From the NCBI RefSeq assembly GCF_009758255.1, contig NZ_WSEN01000004.1, positions 248,001-312,000 on the forward strand: 64,000 nt of DNA, given 5' to 3'. The translations under genes were made by a program, and so were the position numbers. Below, one piece after another: positions 1 to 7,198 of this stretch (position 1 is the first letter of the stretch; the number at the start of each line of letters is the position of its first letter). This stretch comes from Microbacterium sp. MAH-37 (lineage in GTDB: Bacteria > Actinomycetota > Actinomycetes > Actinomycetales > Microbacteriaceae). The notes beneath the pieces are model-generated. The model did not search any database and was not told the DNA's origin. It worked only from the letters and a program-made list of their open reading frames with translations.

Positions 1-549
1 TTCATCAAATGAATACAGATGAGGAACGATAGTGTAGCGGGGGCCATCATCGGGTGCTTGAAGGTGCTGGAGGATCTGTTTGAAAGCTTGTCCTTCATTG
101 GCCCCACGGAGCCCAGAGACATTCTCAGCAACAAACCACTTGGGTTGTTTGGAGGCAAGAACTTTTACGCCATATGAATAGAGGGGGCCGTACGATCCGG
201 TCAGGCCCTTCCACTCTCCAACGAGGCTGTAGTCATTACATGGGAAACCGAAAGCGAACCCCTCGACATCGCCGAGCGCATCAATGTTGAGGTCGTGCAC
301 GTTCTGATGAACGATCCCGCCGCCACGTGCGGGGAGCTCGGTGGATGATTCCACGATCTTCGCGTCCCTGCCGAACTCGGGGACCAGGATATTGCGCTTA
401 TAGGTTCGACAGGTGTCGAGGTCGTAGTCGTTGGCCCACGCGTGCCGGAGGTCAACACCTTCCACGTTCTGGGCTGCGAGTCGGGCCCCGAGGGCCATGC
501 CTCCTGGGCCGCTGAACAGCTCTCCCATCCGGAAAGACAACTCGGGCAC
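1..549 (-). CDS. dcm: C5-cytosine DNA methyltransferase (Dcm family), 3' end outside window
   Basis: The first 183 codons of a DNA (cytosine-5)-methyltransferase, which transfers methyl from S-adenosylmethionine to cytosine in a specific DNA site. Reading the minus strand gives motif I (ELFSGPGGMALGA, residues about 10-22), motif IV (GFPCNDYS) with the catalytic Cys, and motif VI (ENV). Motif IV has Asn where the family usually has Gln (PCQ). The GTG start at 549 is preceded by GAGGAG with a 6-base gap; an in-frame ATG lies at 528. The target-recognition domain is beyond the window. The gene is divergent from vsr, the usual partner that repairs T:G mismatches left by 5-methylcytosine deamination. 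The sequence is less GC-rich than the rest of the window (codons such as AAA, TTT, GTT), which suggests transfer. Confidence 0.9.
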   Translation of the reverse strand, partial: MPELSFRMGELFSGPGGMALGARLAAQNVEGVDLRHAWANDYDLDTCRTYKRNILVPEFGRDAKIVESSTELPARGGGIVHQNVHDLNIDALGDVEGFAFGFPCNDYSLVGEWKGLTGSYGPLYSYGVKVLASKQPKWFVAENVSGLRGANEGQAFKQILQHLQAPDDGPRYTIVPHLYSFDE

Positions 550-675
550 GTCTGACTCCTCAACGCATTGGATTCTCAAATAGCAGCCTACCGGGTATCT
601 CGATCGGGGGCGGTGCGGCTCTCCGGGGCTGTCTCGAACACTAGTTCGAGCCTCGGACACGGGATCGGTCGCGGG

Positions 676-687
676 TAGTCTGCTGGA
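676..687 (+). promoter_or_regulatory. -10 box and leaderless start of vsr
   Basis: TAGTCT (676-681) lies exactly 6 bases before the ATG at 688 and no Shine-Dalgarno sequence is present. This spacing fits a leaderless transcript starting at the ATG and supports that start over the in-frame ATG at 724. Confidence 0.5.
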
Positions 688-1098
688 ATGTCGTGGGCGA
701 GTTCAGGTGGGGCTCGTAGAACCATGCGCGCAAATAGGCGGCGGGACACGGCGCCCGAGTTGCGGGTGAGGAGACGACTCCACGCCGAGGGGTACCGCTA
801 CCGCGTCGACTACGCGCCGCTGGGCGGGCGGCGCAGGGCGGACATCGTCTTCACGAAGGCGCACGTTGCAGTTTTCATCGATGGGTGCTTCTGGCACAGT
901 TGTCCTGAGCACGGGACAGCGCCGAGATCCAACGCCGGTTACTGGGGGCCGAAGCTCGCGCGTAACGCAGAACGGGATCGAGAAACCGATGCGCTGCTCA
1001 CCGCGGCCGGCTGGTGCGTCCTTCGCTTCTGGGAGCACGAGAACGCGGAGGATGTCGTCGCTCGCATCGGTGAGGCGCTACGACCGTCCCAGCGATGA
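688..1098 (+). CDS. vsr: Very short patch repair endonuclease Vsr
   Basis: A 136-residue Vsr-type mismatch endonuclease, which nicks DNA 5' of the T in a T:G mismatch produced by deamination of 5-methylcytosine. The family blocks are visible in order: RANRRRDTAPELRVRRRLH (residues about 14-32), RRRADIVF with the metal-binding Asp, VAVFIDGCFWHSCPEH with the conserved Asp, Cys and His residues, YW..K..RN..RD, and GWCVLRFWEHE near the C-terminus. Length is normal for Vsr. It is divergent from the methyltransferase gene, and its stop codon abuts the stop of the convergent downstream gene with no gap. Confidence 0.93.
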   Translation: MSWASSGGARRTMRANRRRDTAPELRVRRRLHAEGYRYRVDYAPLGGRRRADIVFTKAHVAVFIDGCFWHSCPEHGTAPRSNAGYWGPKLARNAERDRETDALLTAAGWCVLRFWEHENAEDVVARIGEALRPSQR

Positions 1099-1548
1099 TC
1101 AAGCCTTGGGCAGAACTGTCGCGCCGAATATGTCGGTCAATGCCCTGACGAGTGACCGTGCGGTATCGACATCGAACTGCATTGATTGGCTGCTCTTCGG
1201 TACGGAGGCGCGCGTCTCAGAACCAAAGGTGCTCATGTGGAGAAAACGAGTGCCGTCCGCGGCTTCGACGATCTGTGTGAAGCACACGCTTGTCGTTGTG
1301 TGGGGTTTCACGTTCTGATATCCGGGCTCGACCGCAGAGATCCTGACCATCCTTCGAGCGTATAGGCTGCGCTCAGCCGTTCTCGTCGAGCGCAGCCACG
1401 GCTGCGGCAATGATGAGCGAAAGAGAGCCCAGTTCGACAGATTCCCATGTTCGACCTCCAATCGGCAGATGCGAACAACATATGCAGGGCGTCGGATATC
1501 GAAGCTGACTCGCTGTATCTGAAGCGGCTTCGCTATCAGGCCGTTCAC
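1099..1548 (-). CDS. Hypothetical protein beside vsr
   Basis: A 149-residue protein not recognised as any family. The C-terminal 80 residues look like a compact domain, with runs such as HTTTSVCFTQIVEAADGT and FLHMSTFGSETR and a final helix (DVDTARSLVRALTDIFGA). There is no signal peptide or membrane segment. The GTG at 1548 gives the longest frame but has no good ribosome site; the ATG at residue 67 (MVRISAVEPGYQ) is a plausible alternative. It sits head to head with vsr and shares the orientation of the macro-SIR2 gene, so a role in the modification/defence cluster is possible but is only context. Confidence 0.6.
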   Translation of the reverse strand: MNGLIAKPLQIQRVSFDIRRPAYVVRICRLEVEHGNLSNWALFRSSLPQPWLRSTRTAERSLYARRMVRISAVEPGYQNVKPHTTTSVCFTQIVEAADGTRFLHMSTFGSETRASVPKSSQSMQFDVDTARSLVRALTDIFGATVLPKA

Positions 1549-1605
1549 GACGGAAGCAATGATCTCATGTCCCCTCGCGCACGGGGGCGGGGCCTCGCCC
1601 TATTA

Positions 1606-3177
1606 TCAGTCGAGCCCCTTCGGCAACGCACTCCGAGAGCGCTTTTCCACCCGCGCGCCCCACCCCAGATCCCGAAGGCCCACCGCCACCGCATCCCACG
1701 CAGTGCCGCGCCTGTCAGCCTCCGGAATGGAGTCGATCATCTTCCCCAGCGCCTCCGCGACGATCCTGTCCTCCGGATCGAGCGTCGACAGATACCCCTT
1801 GGCCAACAGATAGGAGTGCGACGATGCTCCGTACGCCAGCACCGCGTCGAGGAAGACATCGACCATTCGAGGTGTGTCGACCTCCACGAACTTCAGATCA
1901 TCGCCCCACAGCCCGCGCTTGACGGGATCGTGACCGATCGTCAGCACAGTTCCGAACGGTTGTCCCTTGTCAGGCACAGCCCGACGCACGTCATGGACGA
2001 TCTCGTGGAAGTGCGGATCGGTCACGCCGAAGCCGACGAAGAGCAGGTGGCGCGTCATCAGCGTCGCCTTGACCAGCGAGCTGAGCGCAGCTCGGTCGGC
2101 GTTGAAGCCGAGATAATCCTCGCGGGTGAGGACGATGGAAGCGGGATCGTCGACAGTGCCGTGCAGCTTCAGCAGCCACCTCTCCTCGTCACCGCGCGCA
2201 CCTGGGATGACCCGACGCGGGCGCTGCCCGTCGCCCGCCGCCCATTCGAAAAGGCGATCGTAGTTGAGCGTGATCGCCTGCTCGGCCTCGAGGGCAGCCA
2301 GCAGCGGTGGCGCGATGCCATACCGCTTCACGTTCACGGCATCCGCCACGATCCGCCCGAACGCGGCCTTGTCGGCCCCGGTTCGACGCTCGAGCGCGTA
2401 CTGGACGTACGCGGCCTGATCCAGGACGTCGTGCTTCGCGAGTTCCCTCCTGACTTCAGGCTCGACCCCGGCATCCATCGCAAGGCGGTTGATCAGCGAC
2501 TTCCAGTCGGGCGCGCCCGCGGACAGACTGATTCCTGCGCCCATGAACGGCACGAGCTTGGACTCCGCAGCAATTTCGCCGAGCTCGCGTGCGCTCGCGT
2601 GGAGCTCTGGTGTCAGTTCGGGCCATGCGTCACGGCCCTCGCGCCGGATCATCTGTGCGAGCGCGTAGTCGCGGGGATCCCGCAGCACGATCGCCACGTC
2701 CACGTTGTAGTGCGCCGCGGCCGCGAGAGCCTCGCGGTAGACGACTCGGAACATCTTGCCGCGGACGGAGCCGGCGCCTCCGCCGCCGACCCCGAACAGC
2801 GGAACGGCCAGAAGGGGGCGATCGCGTTTCGACACGGCCGCCGTCGCGCCGCGCCGCTTCGAGATCTCGAACGCTTCCGCGAAGAACGCCTGCAGACGAG
2901 GGGCGAACTCCTCGAGATGCTTGACTCCGTCGTAGGGAACCGCGGTCAGAATCGTCGCAGGTTCGTTCAGTCGGCCTCGCCGGTCGGTCAGCGCAAGTGT
3001 GAAACTCTTCTCCGCCTTGAAGTCCGCACGCCGCTGCGGATTGATCCGGCCAGGGGCACCCGGTGCCGACTCCATCCACCCACCGCCGTCGCGCAGATCC
3101 CGATCCGTCGCGTAGAGATACGCATCGCAGGCGAATCGACGGATGTCCCCCTGGATGACGAAGACGTGTCCTGTCAT
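1606..3177 (-). CDS. Macro-like domain / SIR2 domain fusion, candidate defence NADase
   Basis: A 523-residue protein with two parts. The N-terminal part (about 1-175) resembles a macro (ADP-ribose-binding) fold: VIQGDI, DAYLYATD, a GGGW loop, then LLAVPLFGVGGGGAGS. The second part (about 205-440) is a SIR2-like domain: VPFMGAGISLSAGAPDW (NAD-binding loop), ITLNYDRLFE, LLKLHGTVDD (catalytic His) and HLLFVGFGVTDPHFHE. A helical tail follows. SIR2 domains in prokaryotic immunity usually hydrolyse NAD+ on phage infection, and macro domains bind ADP-ribose or NAD-derived nucleotides, so a ligand-gated NADase is a reasonable inference. The order is opposite to Thoeris ThsA, where SIR2 is N-terminal. 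The neighbours are methyltransferase, vsr and vapBC. No TIR or other obvious partner gene is adjacent. Confidence 0.8.
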   Translation of the reverse strand: MTGHVFVIQGDIRRFACDAYLYATDRDLRDGGGWMESAPGAPGRINPQRRADFKAEKSFTLALTDRRGRLNEPATILTAVPYDGVKHLEEFAPRLQAFFAEAFEISKRRGATAAVSKRDRPLLAVPLFGVGGGGAGSVRGKMFRVVYREALAAAAHYNVDVAIVLRDPRDYALAQMIRREGRDAWPELTPELHASARELGEIAAESKLVPFMGAGISLSAGAPDWKSLINRLAMDAGVEPEVRRELAKHDVLDQAAYVQYALERRTGADKAAFGRIVADAVNVKRYGIAPPLLAALEAEQAITLNYDRLFEWAAGDGQRPRRVIPGARGDEERWLLKLHGTVDDPASIVLTREDYLGFNADRAALSSLVKATLMTRHLLFVGFGVTDPHFHEIVHDVRRAVPDKGQPFGTVLTIGHDPVKRGLWGDDLKFVEVDTPRMVDVFLDAVLAYGASSHSYLLAKGYLSTLDPEDRIVAEALGKMIDSIPEADRRGTAWDAVAVGLRDLGWGARVEKRSRSALPKGLD

Positions 3178-3371
3178 GAGCTGATCATGGCACCGCGAGG
3201 CGCCACACGGAATCTCGTAGAAACTGCTGCGGCATGTGCTGCTCCGTGGTCCGAGCGGACCGGCTATTGGTCACGATTGCGCAAGCCGGGGACATCGCGT
3301 TCTGGTGCCGGAATCAGCAGTAGACGCCTGCCTGCGCGAGCGCACCGTACGGCTTTCATGCGGCCTCGTGC
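3178..3371. other. Intergenic region between the SIR2 gene and the DUF2510 gene
   Basis: A gap of 194 bases. It should hold the promoter of the macro-SIR2 gene. No convincing promoter boxes, hairpin or small gene were identified. Confidence 0.4.
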
Positions 3372-4279
3372 TCAGAGACCGCTGAGTAACTTCACCTTTG
3401 CATCTGAGAACTCCTGGTCGGACAGAATGCCCTCGTGGTGGAGCTCGGCGAGTTCGAGCATGCGCTCAGAAAGGGTGGGAGTTGCGGAGGTATGGGCGGG
3501 CTGAACCTCGCTCGTGGCCTGCGGCTCGGGTTCGACCTCGATGCCGAGAACCGTGATGCCGGCTTCGATCAGCGCCTTGGCGACGGCATCGTCTTCCTTG
3601 CGACTCCACTTCATGAGCCCGTTGTGCATCTGATTGGCGAGCGTGTGAATCGTCTTATCGGTCGTGATGACGAGATTGACTTCTTGGACGCGTTGGCCGC
3701 GAACTGTGCGATCCCTGTCGTCGCGAGGCCGACCGCGGTGCCCTTCGACAGGATTTTTCCGCCCTTCATGATCCCCGACATCGCCTGCATGACCGCACCT
3801 TCGAGGGCGGACCCTGGGGCGGCGTCCGAGGCCGCTGACGCCGCGGCTGCGATCTCGGCCTTGGAAGCAGAGACGGTGATGGAGCGCAGCTTCTCGTACG
3901 GTGTCCTCTTTGTGATTTCGGCAGGCCTCGTATGGTCGCCAGTACCCTCTGCGATACGGACGTAACCGCCTTCATAGATCTCGATGGTCGACACCCCGAA
4001 AGTTCCGCTCGTTACGAGAGCTCCGGCCGCACGAGCACGCTCTTCGTGGTCGCGTACAGCCTCTTCCTTGGCGTTCTTCCTGTCGACGCTGGCCCGTCGA
4101 ACAGCCGAGCCCATCTTGGAGAACATGCCTGCGGGCTTCGTCTCCGCTGCAGCCGCCGGAGGTGCCGCCGGGGGAGGAGCGGCCGGTACGCGCAAGTGCT
4201 CGGTCCACGCCGTACCATCCCAGAACCGCTCGTTACCGGCCCCATCGGGGTACCACCCGGCGGGCGCTTGCTGACTCAT
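3372..4279 (-). pseudogene. DUF2510 - PH-like - SHOCT protein, frameshifted near 3680-3686
   Basis: The reading frame is broken once. The upstream part starts at the ATG at 4279 (MSQQAPAGWYPDG, after AGGAGG) and contains a DUF2510 motif (GWYPDG...RFWDGTAWTEHLR), a Pro/Ala linker, a bacterial PH or DUF4429-like stretch (YEGGYVRI...YEKLRSITV) and an Ala/Gly-rich segment. After residues ANASKK the continuing protein is in another frame: NLVITTDKTIHTLANQMHNG, then a SHOCT motif (ELHHEGILSDQEFSDAKVKLL) ending at 3372. Adding one base around AAGAAGTC would restore a single protein of about 302 residues. This could be a real one-base deletion, a sequencing error or, less likely, programmed slippage. 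SHOCT tails often mediate assembly; function unknown. Confidence 0.72.
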
Positions 4280-4727
4280 GACAACCCATTCCTCCTCATT
4301 GACGATTGTCGTCAGGGTGCCGGGGCCGCACGCAAGACGGTCCCGCTTCCTCCCCAGACGAACGCCCCTCCCCAGGGCACTCGGTGTGGAGCATCGGACT
4401 GCGTTCCGAGGTCCGACGAACTGGTTATCGGTCAGATAAGCGCAGTCGGGCGACACAGCTTTTCGGGCATTGACTGCGCAGAATTGAGACGTCTGCGAGA
4501 CATCGACAGTTTGTGTCTGGGTATTTTCGAATGGTGACCGGGTCCGCGTGTTGCCGCGTGCTGCGCTGTCTCCCCGCCGACAGCATCGGACAAGGGAGTG
4601 CTGGGAGAAGACGTTCTGAACGTCGAGGTACAGGCGGGCTGTTACGACGACGGATCCGGCCCGATGCGCTGGTCGGACGGTCAGGGAGACAAGGTATCGC
4701 GTCGTGGTCTCCGAGGTCGGGGGCGCT
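4280..4727. other. Intergenic region, 448 bases
   Basis: This stretch separates the DUF2510-type gene from vapC. Both neighbours run on the minus strand, so it should hold the promoter of the DUF2510 gene, with AGGAGG close to its 4279 start. No coding sequence with protein-like composition, tRNA or repeat was recognised on either strand. Confidence 0.4.
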
Positions 4728-5120
4728 TTACTCCGCCGCGATCTCAACCACGCAGTGCTTCTTCGCGGCCTTCGCCAGCCGCTTGTCGAAGGTCAGCAGC
4801 GGGCATCCGAACAGCTCGGCGAGAGCGACGTAACTCGCGTCGTACGCGGAGAAGTTCTGACGCAGTGCCATGACGCGCGGGATCAGCGGCAGCGACGGAT
4901 GCAGATCGATCGGCAGGCGCATGAGATCGTCGACGGCGGAGAGAAGACCGCGCTTGTCCAGGTGCCCGCCAAGACTCAGGCCGCGCAGGGCTGAAGCGGT
5001 CTCGAGTGGCAGGACATCGGGAGCGATGAGCCTCTCGCCGAAGACCTGCTCGTGCAGCCGAGGGGTGGTGCCGTGCTCGCCGATCAGCTTCACGACGGCA
5101 GACGCATCGATGACGATCAT
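4728..5120 (-). CDS. vapC: PIN-domain toxin ribonuclease (VapC family)
   Basis: A 130-residue PIN-domain protein, the toxin half of a VapBC pair; such toxins cleave specific RNAs using Mg2+ held by conserved acidic residues. The sequence shows MIVIDASAVVKLI (first Asp), PLETASALR (Glu), FSAYDASYVALAE (Asp) and CPLLTFDKRLAKAA (last Asp), which is a full PIN acidic set. Its start overlaps the end of the antitoxin gene by 4 bases, so the two are translated together. Confidence 0.92.
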   Translation of the reverse strand: MIVIDASAVVKLIGEHGTTPRLHEQVFGERLIAPDVLPLETASALRGLSLGGHLDKRGLLSAVDDLMRLPIDLHPSLPLIPRVMALRQNFSAYDASYVALAELFGCPLLTFDKRLAKAAKKHCVVEIAAE

Positions 5121-5347
5121 CGATCGCGTCGGCCGTCGTGGATGGCCTTGACGATCGCCTCGGACGGGATGTGCTGCGGCGGGCGCTGAGAGAACTCCAG
5201 AAGAAGCTCCTCCAGCGTCGGCTTCGCCGCCAACTCCGTCAGCTCGGCAGTCAGATACTGCTGGAGCGACTGCCCGCGCGCCTCGGCCCGCGCCGACAGC
5301 ACGGAGTGCACCGCCGGGTCGAGGTCTCTGATCAGCACGTTAGGCAT
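5117..5347 (-). CDS. vapB: Ribbon-helix-helix antitoxin (VapB/FitA-like)
   Basis: A 76-residue antitoxin starting MPNVLIRDLDPAVHSVL, where a beta-strand plus helix typical of a FitA/VapB ribbon-helix-helix DNA-binding domain is followed by RAEARGQSLQQYL and a toxin-binding tail. It would neutralise the PIN toxin and repress the operon. The start at 5347 is preferred over the upstream in-frame ATGs because the fold begins at MPNVLIRDLD. No clear ribosome site is present, so the mRNA may be leaderless. Confidence 0.88.
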   Translation of the reverse strand: MPNVLIRDLDPAVHSVLSARAEARGQSLQQYLTAELTELAAKPTLEELLLEFSQRPPQHIPSEAIVKAIHDGRRDR

Positions 5348-5351
5348 GCTT

Positions 5352-5371
5352 ACAGTATGCATGCACGTCAT
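5352..5371. promoter_or_regulatory. Putative vapBC operator/promoter
   Basis: Just upstream of the antitoxin start the sequence TGCATGCA forms a short palindrome next to a TACTGT box (minus strand). VapB-type antitoxins bind such inverted repeats over their own promoter. Assigned by position only. Confidence 0.35.
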
Positions 5372-5411
5372 CCGATCCGGTAGTGGATGCCGAAGCCTTG
5401 TCGAGGACCCG

Positions 5412-5708
5412 TCAGTCCCCGCTCGACCGCAACCCTCTCCGCGCCGACAGCACCGTCACCTCGGGATGCCTCTCCACCAGCATCCGCTCGGCCTGATCCA
5501 GTACATCGCGCACGTGCGTCGCGTGCGCGGCGACCACCGAGACGCCGATCTCGGTGCGGCGGTGCAGGTCCTGCGCGCCGACCTCGGCGCAGGAGGCCTC
5601 GGTGCGCCGGCTCAGCTCGGCGATGATCGGGCGGATCACGCTTCGCTTCTCCTTCAGCGACTGCACGTCGCCGAGCAGGATGTCGAACTCGATCCACCCG
5701 ATCCACAC
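5412..5708 (-). CDS. DUF503 (YlxP-like) protein
   Basis: A 98-residue protein of the DUF503 family: VWIGWIEFDILLGDVQSLKEKRSVIRP at the N-terminus, HRRTEIGVSVVAAH in the middle, then DVLDQAERMLVERHPEVTVL. It matches the usual family length of about 95 residues. The biochemical role is not established; homologues are often linked with ribosome-maturation genes. The GTG at 5708 gives the conserved start, and a CAGACT box lies 6 bases upstream, similar to the leaderless starts elsewhere in the window. Confidence 0.85.
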   Translation of the reverse strand: MWIGWIEFDILLGDVQSLKEKRSVIRPIIAELSRRTEASCAEVGAQDLHRRTEIGVSVVAAHATHVRDVLDQAERMLVERHPEVTVLSARRGLRSSGD

Positions 5709-5742
5709 GCCGTCAGTCTGGCACGCGCCGAGGCCTCGCGGC

Positions 5743-6636
5743 TCACCCCTCCGAGATCCGCCGGAACTGCTCCTCGCTGAGCTCCACCTGCAGCGCGCCG
5801 AGGTTCTGCGCCAGGTGCGCGAGCGACCCCGTCCCCGGGATGGGCAGCACGTTCGGCGAGCGCCGCAGCAGCCAAGCCAGCGCGACCTGCGATGGCTCCG
5901 CTCCGATCTCACGAGCCACTCCGGCGACGGCCCCGTCCGGCGAAGCCAGCGACCCGATAGCGAGCGGGAAGAACGGCAGGAACGCGATGCCCGCGGCATC
6001 CGCATGGTCGATCACCGCATCGTGTCCGCGTGCCGACAGGTTGTACAGGTTCTGCACCGATGCGATCGGCGCGGTGCGCCGCGCCTCGTCCAGCTGGTCG
6101 ATGGTCACCTCGGACAGCCCGATGTGCCGGATCTTGCCCTGATCGCGCAGCTCGGCGAGCGCTCCGACCTGATCGGCGATCGGGAAGTTCGGGTCGAGCC
6201 GGTGCAGCTGCAGCAGGTCGATCCGCTCCAGCCGCAGGCGCCGCAGGCTCAGCTCGACCTGCTGCTGCAGATACGCCGGATGCCCGAGCGGCACCCACAC
6301 CGTCGGCGACGGCCGCACGTTGCCGACCTTCGTCGCGATCAGCACATCGTCGGCGTACGGATGCAGCGCTCGCGCCACCAGCTCCTCACTGTCGCCCAGC
6401 GCGTACGCATCCGCCGTGTCGATGAGCTGCACGCCCGCCTCGACGGCTCCGCGCAGCAGGGCGATCTGCTCGGCCGGATCCTCCGGTCTGCGCCAGATGT
6501 GCGCACCCGTGCGGGAGTGATCGCCGGTCGCATCCGTGAGGCGCATCGTGCCCAGGCCGATCCGCCGCACCGGCAGATCGCCGCCCAGCAGGAAGAAGTC
6601 GTCGGCGGTGCGCGTTGTGATGGTTTCAGTGCTCAT
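5743..6636 (-). CDS. Aldo/keto reductase
   Basis: A 297-residue NADPH-dependent aldo/keto reductase. Visible blocks: GLGTMRLT near the N-terminus, GVQLIDTADAY (catalytic Asp and Tyr), VLIATKVGN (catalytic Lys), IDLLQLHRLD (catalytic His), IGLSEVTIDQL, SVQNLYNLSAR, and VLPIPGTGSLAHLAQNL for the cofactor phosphate. The start at 6636 (MSTETITT) is chosen because TACCGT lies 7 bases upstream. The physiological substrate is unknown. It is divergent from a MerR-type regulator with an inverted repeat between them, so it is probably that regulator's target. Confidence 0.9.
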   Translation of the reverse strand: MSTETITTRTADDFFLLGGDLPVRRIGLGTMRLTDATGDHSRTGAHIWRRPEDPAEQIALLRGAVEAGVQLIDTADAYALGDSEELVARALHPYADDVLIATKVGNVRPSPTVWVPLGHPAYLQQQVELSLRRLRLERIDLLQLHRLDPNFPIADQVGALAELRDQGKIRHIGLSEVTIDQLDEARRTAPIASVQNLYNLSARGHDAVIDHADAAGIAFLPFFPLAIGSLASPDGAVAGVAREIGAEPSQVALAWLLRRSPNVLPIPGTGSLAHLAQNLGALQVELSEEQFRRISEG

Positions 6637-6643
6637 GCCCACG

Positions 6644-6669
6644 ACGGTAGGAGCTGACACCAGTGTCAG
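6644..6669. promoter_or_regulatory. Divergent promoter region with MerR-type operator
   Basis: The inverted repeat CTGACAC-CA-GTGTCAG (6654-6669) has 7-base arms and lies between the aldo/keto reductase and the merR-type gene. The reductase -10 box TACCGT (minus strand, 6644-6649) lies immediately beside it. MerR proteins bind such dyads in the promoter spacer. Confidence 0.6.
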
Positions 6670-6692
6670 ATGCAAGTCCCGCGGAGGAATTG

Positions 6693-7052
6693 ATGTCATA
6701 CGACGCGATCACGATCGGCGAGCTGTCCGCACGCACCGGCGTCAGCGTGCGCGCGCTGCGCCACTACGAGCAGAACGGCCTGATCACCGCCGTGCGCACC
6801 ACCGCAGGACACCGGCGCTTCGCGCCCTCCGCGGTCGAGGACGTGCGCCGCATCCGCCTCTTCCTCGACGCAGGGATGCCGCTGGCCGTCGTCGCCCGGG
6901 TCGTGGAGTGCTTCGTCGACGACGGCGTCCACCTGCACGCGTGCGTCGCCGACGCCCTGCGCGAGTACCTCGACGTCGTCCAGCAGCGCATCGACGACCT
7001 CGACGACCAGCGCCGCAGCCTGAACCGGCTGCAGGAGCTGGTCGCAGTCTGA
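6693..7052 (+). CDS. MerR family transcriptional regulator
   Basis: A 119-residue MerR-type regulator. The N-terminal winged helix is clear (ITIGELSARTGVSVRALRHY, then GLITAVRTTAGHRRF), followed by VRRIRLFLDAGMPLAVVARVV and a coiled-coil dimerisation helix (QQRIDDLDDQRRSLNRLQEL). It lacks the Cys residues of metal sensors, so a small organic effector is more likely. The ATG at 6693 follows GGAGG; an upstream in-frame GTG at 6663 falls inside the operator. Divergent from the aldo/keto reductase. Confidence 0.92.
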   Translation: MSYDAITIGELSARTGVSVRALRHYEQNGLITAVRTTAGHRRFAPSAVEDVRRIRLFLDAGMPLAVVARVVECFVDDGVHLHACVADALREYLDVVQQRIDDLDDQRRSLNRLQELVAV

Positions 7053-7198
7053 CCGGCGGCGCGTCGCGCAGCCGTACCCAACTTCGGATCGCACACGCGA
7101 CGCGCCGTGTGCGGGGGCGGGCGCTCCGGCGCGTCGTTCCTGGCATCCGCAGTCGGGCACGCGGCGGGCGGTCCATCCGCCTCGATAGCGTGGAACGG
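7053..7198 (+). promoter_or_regulatory. Intergenic region with leaderless MFS promoter
   Basis: TAGCGT (7186-7191) is 7 bases before the ATG at 7199 and there is no Shine-Dalgarno sequence, which fits a leaderless transcript. The rest of this 146-base gap holds nothing recognised. Confidence 0.5.

Noticed and set aside
1447..3504. A 685-codon open frame on the plus strand across the macro-SIR2 gene
   Set aside because: Low-complexity Arg-rich product without conserved motifs; the minus-strand frame shows SIR2 motifs.
4280..4727. A small gene or tRNA in the gap upstream of the DUF2510 gene
   Set aside because: Frames here have no protein-like composition or ribosome site and no cloverleaf with a TTCGA arm was found.
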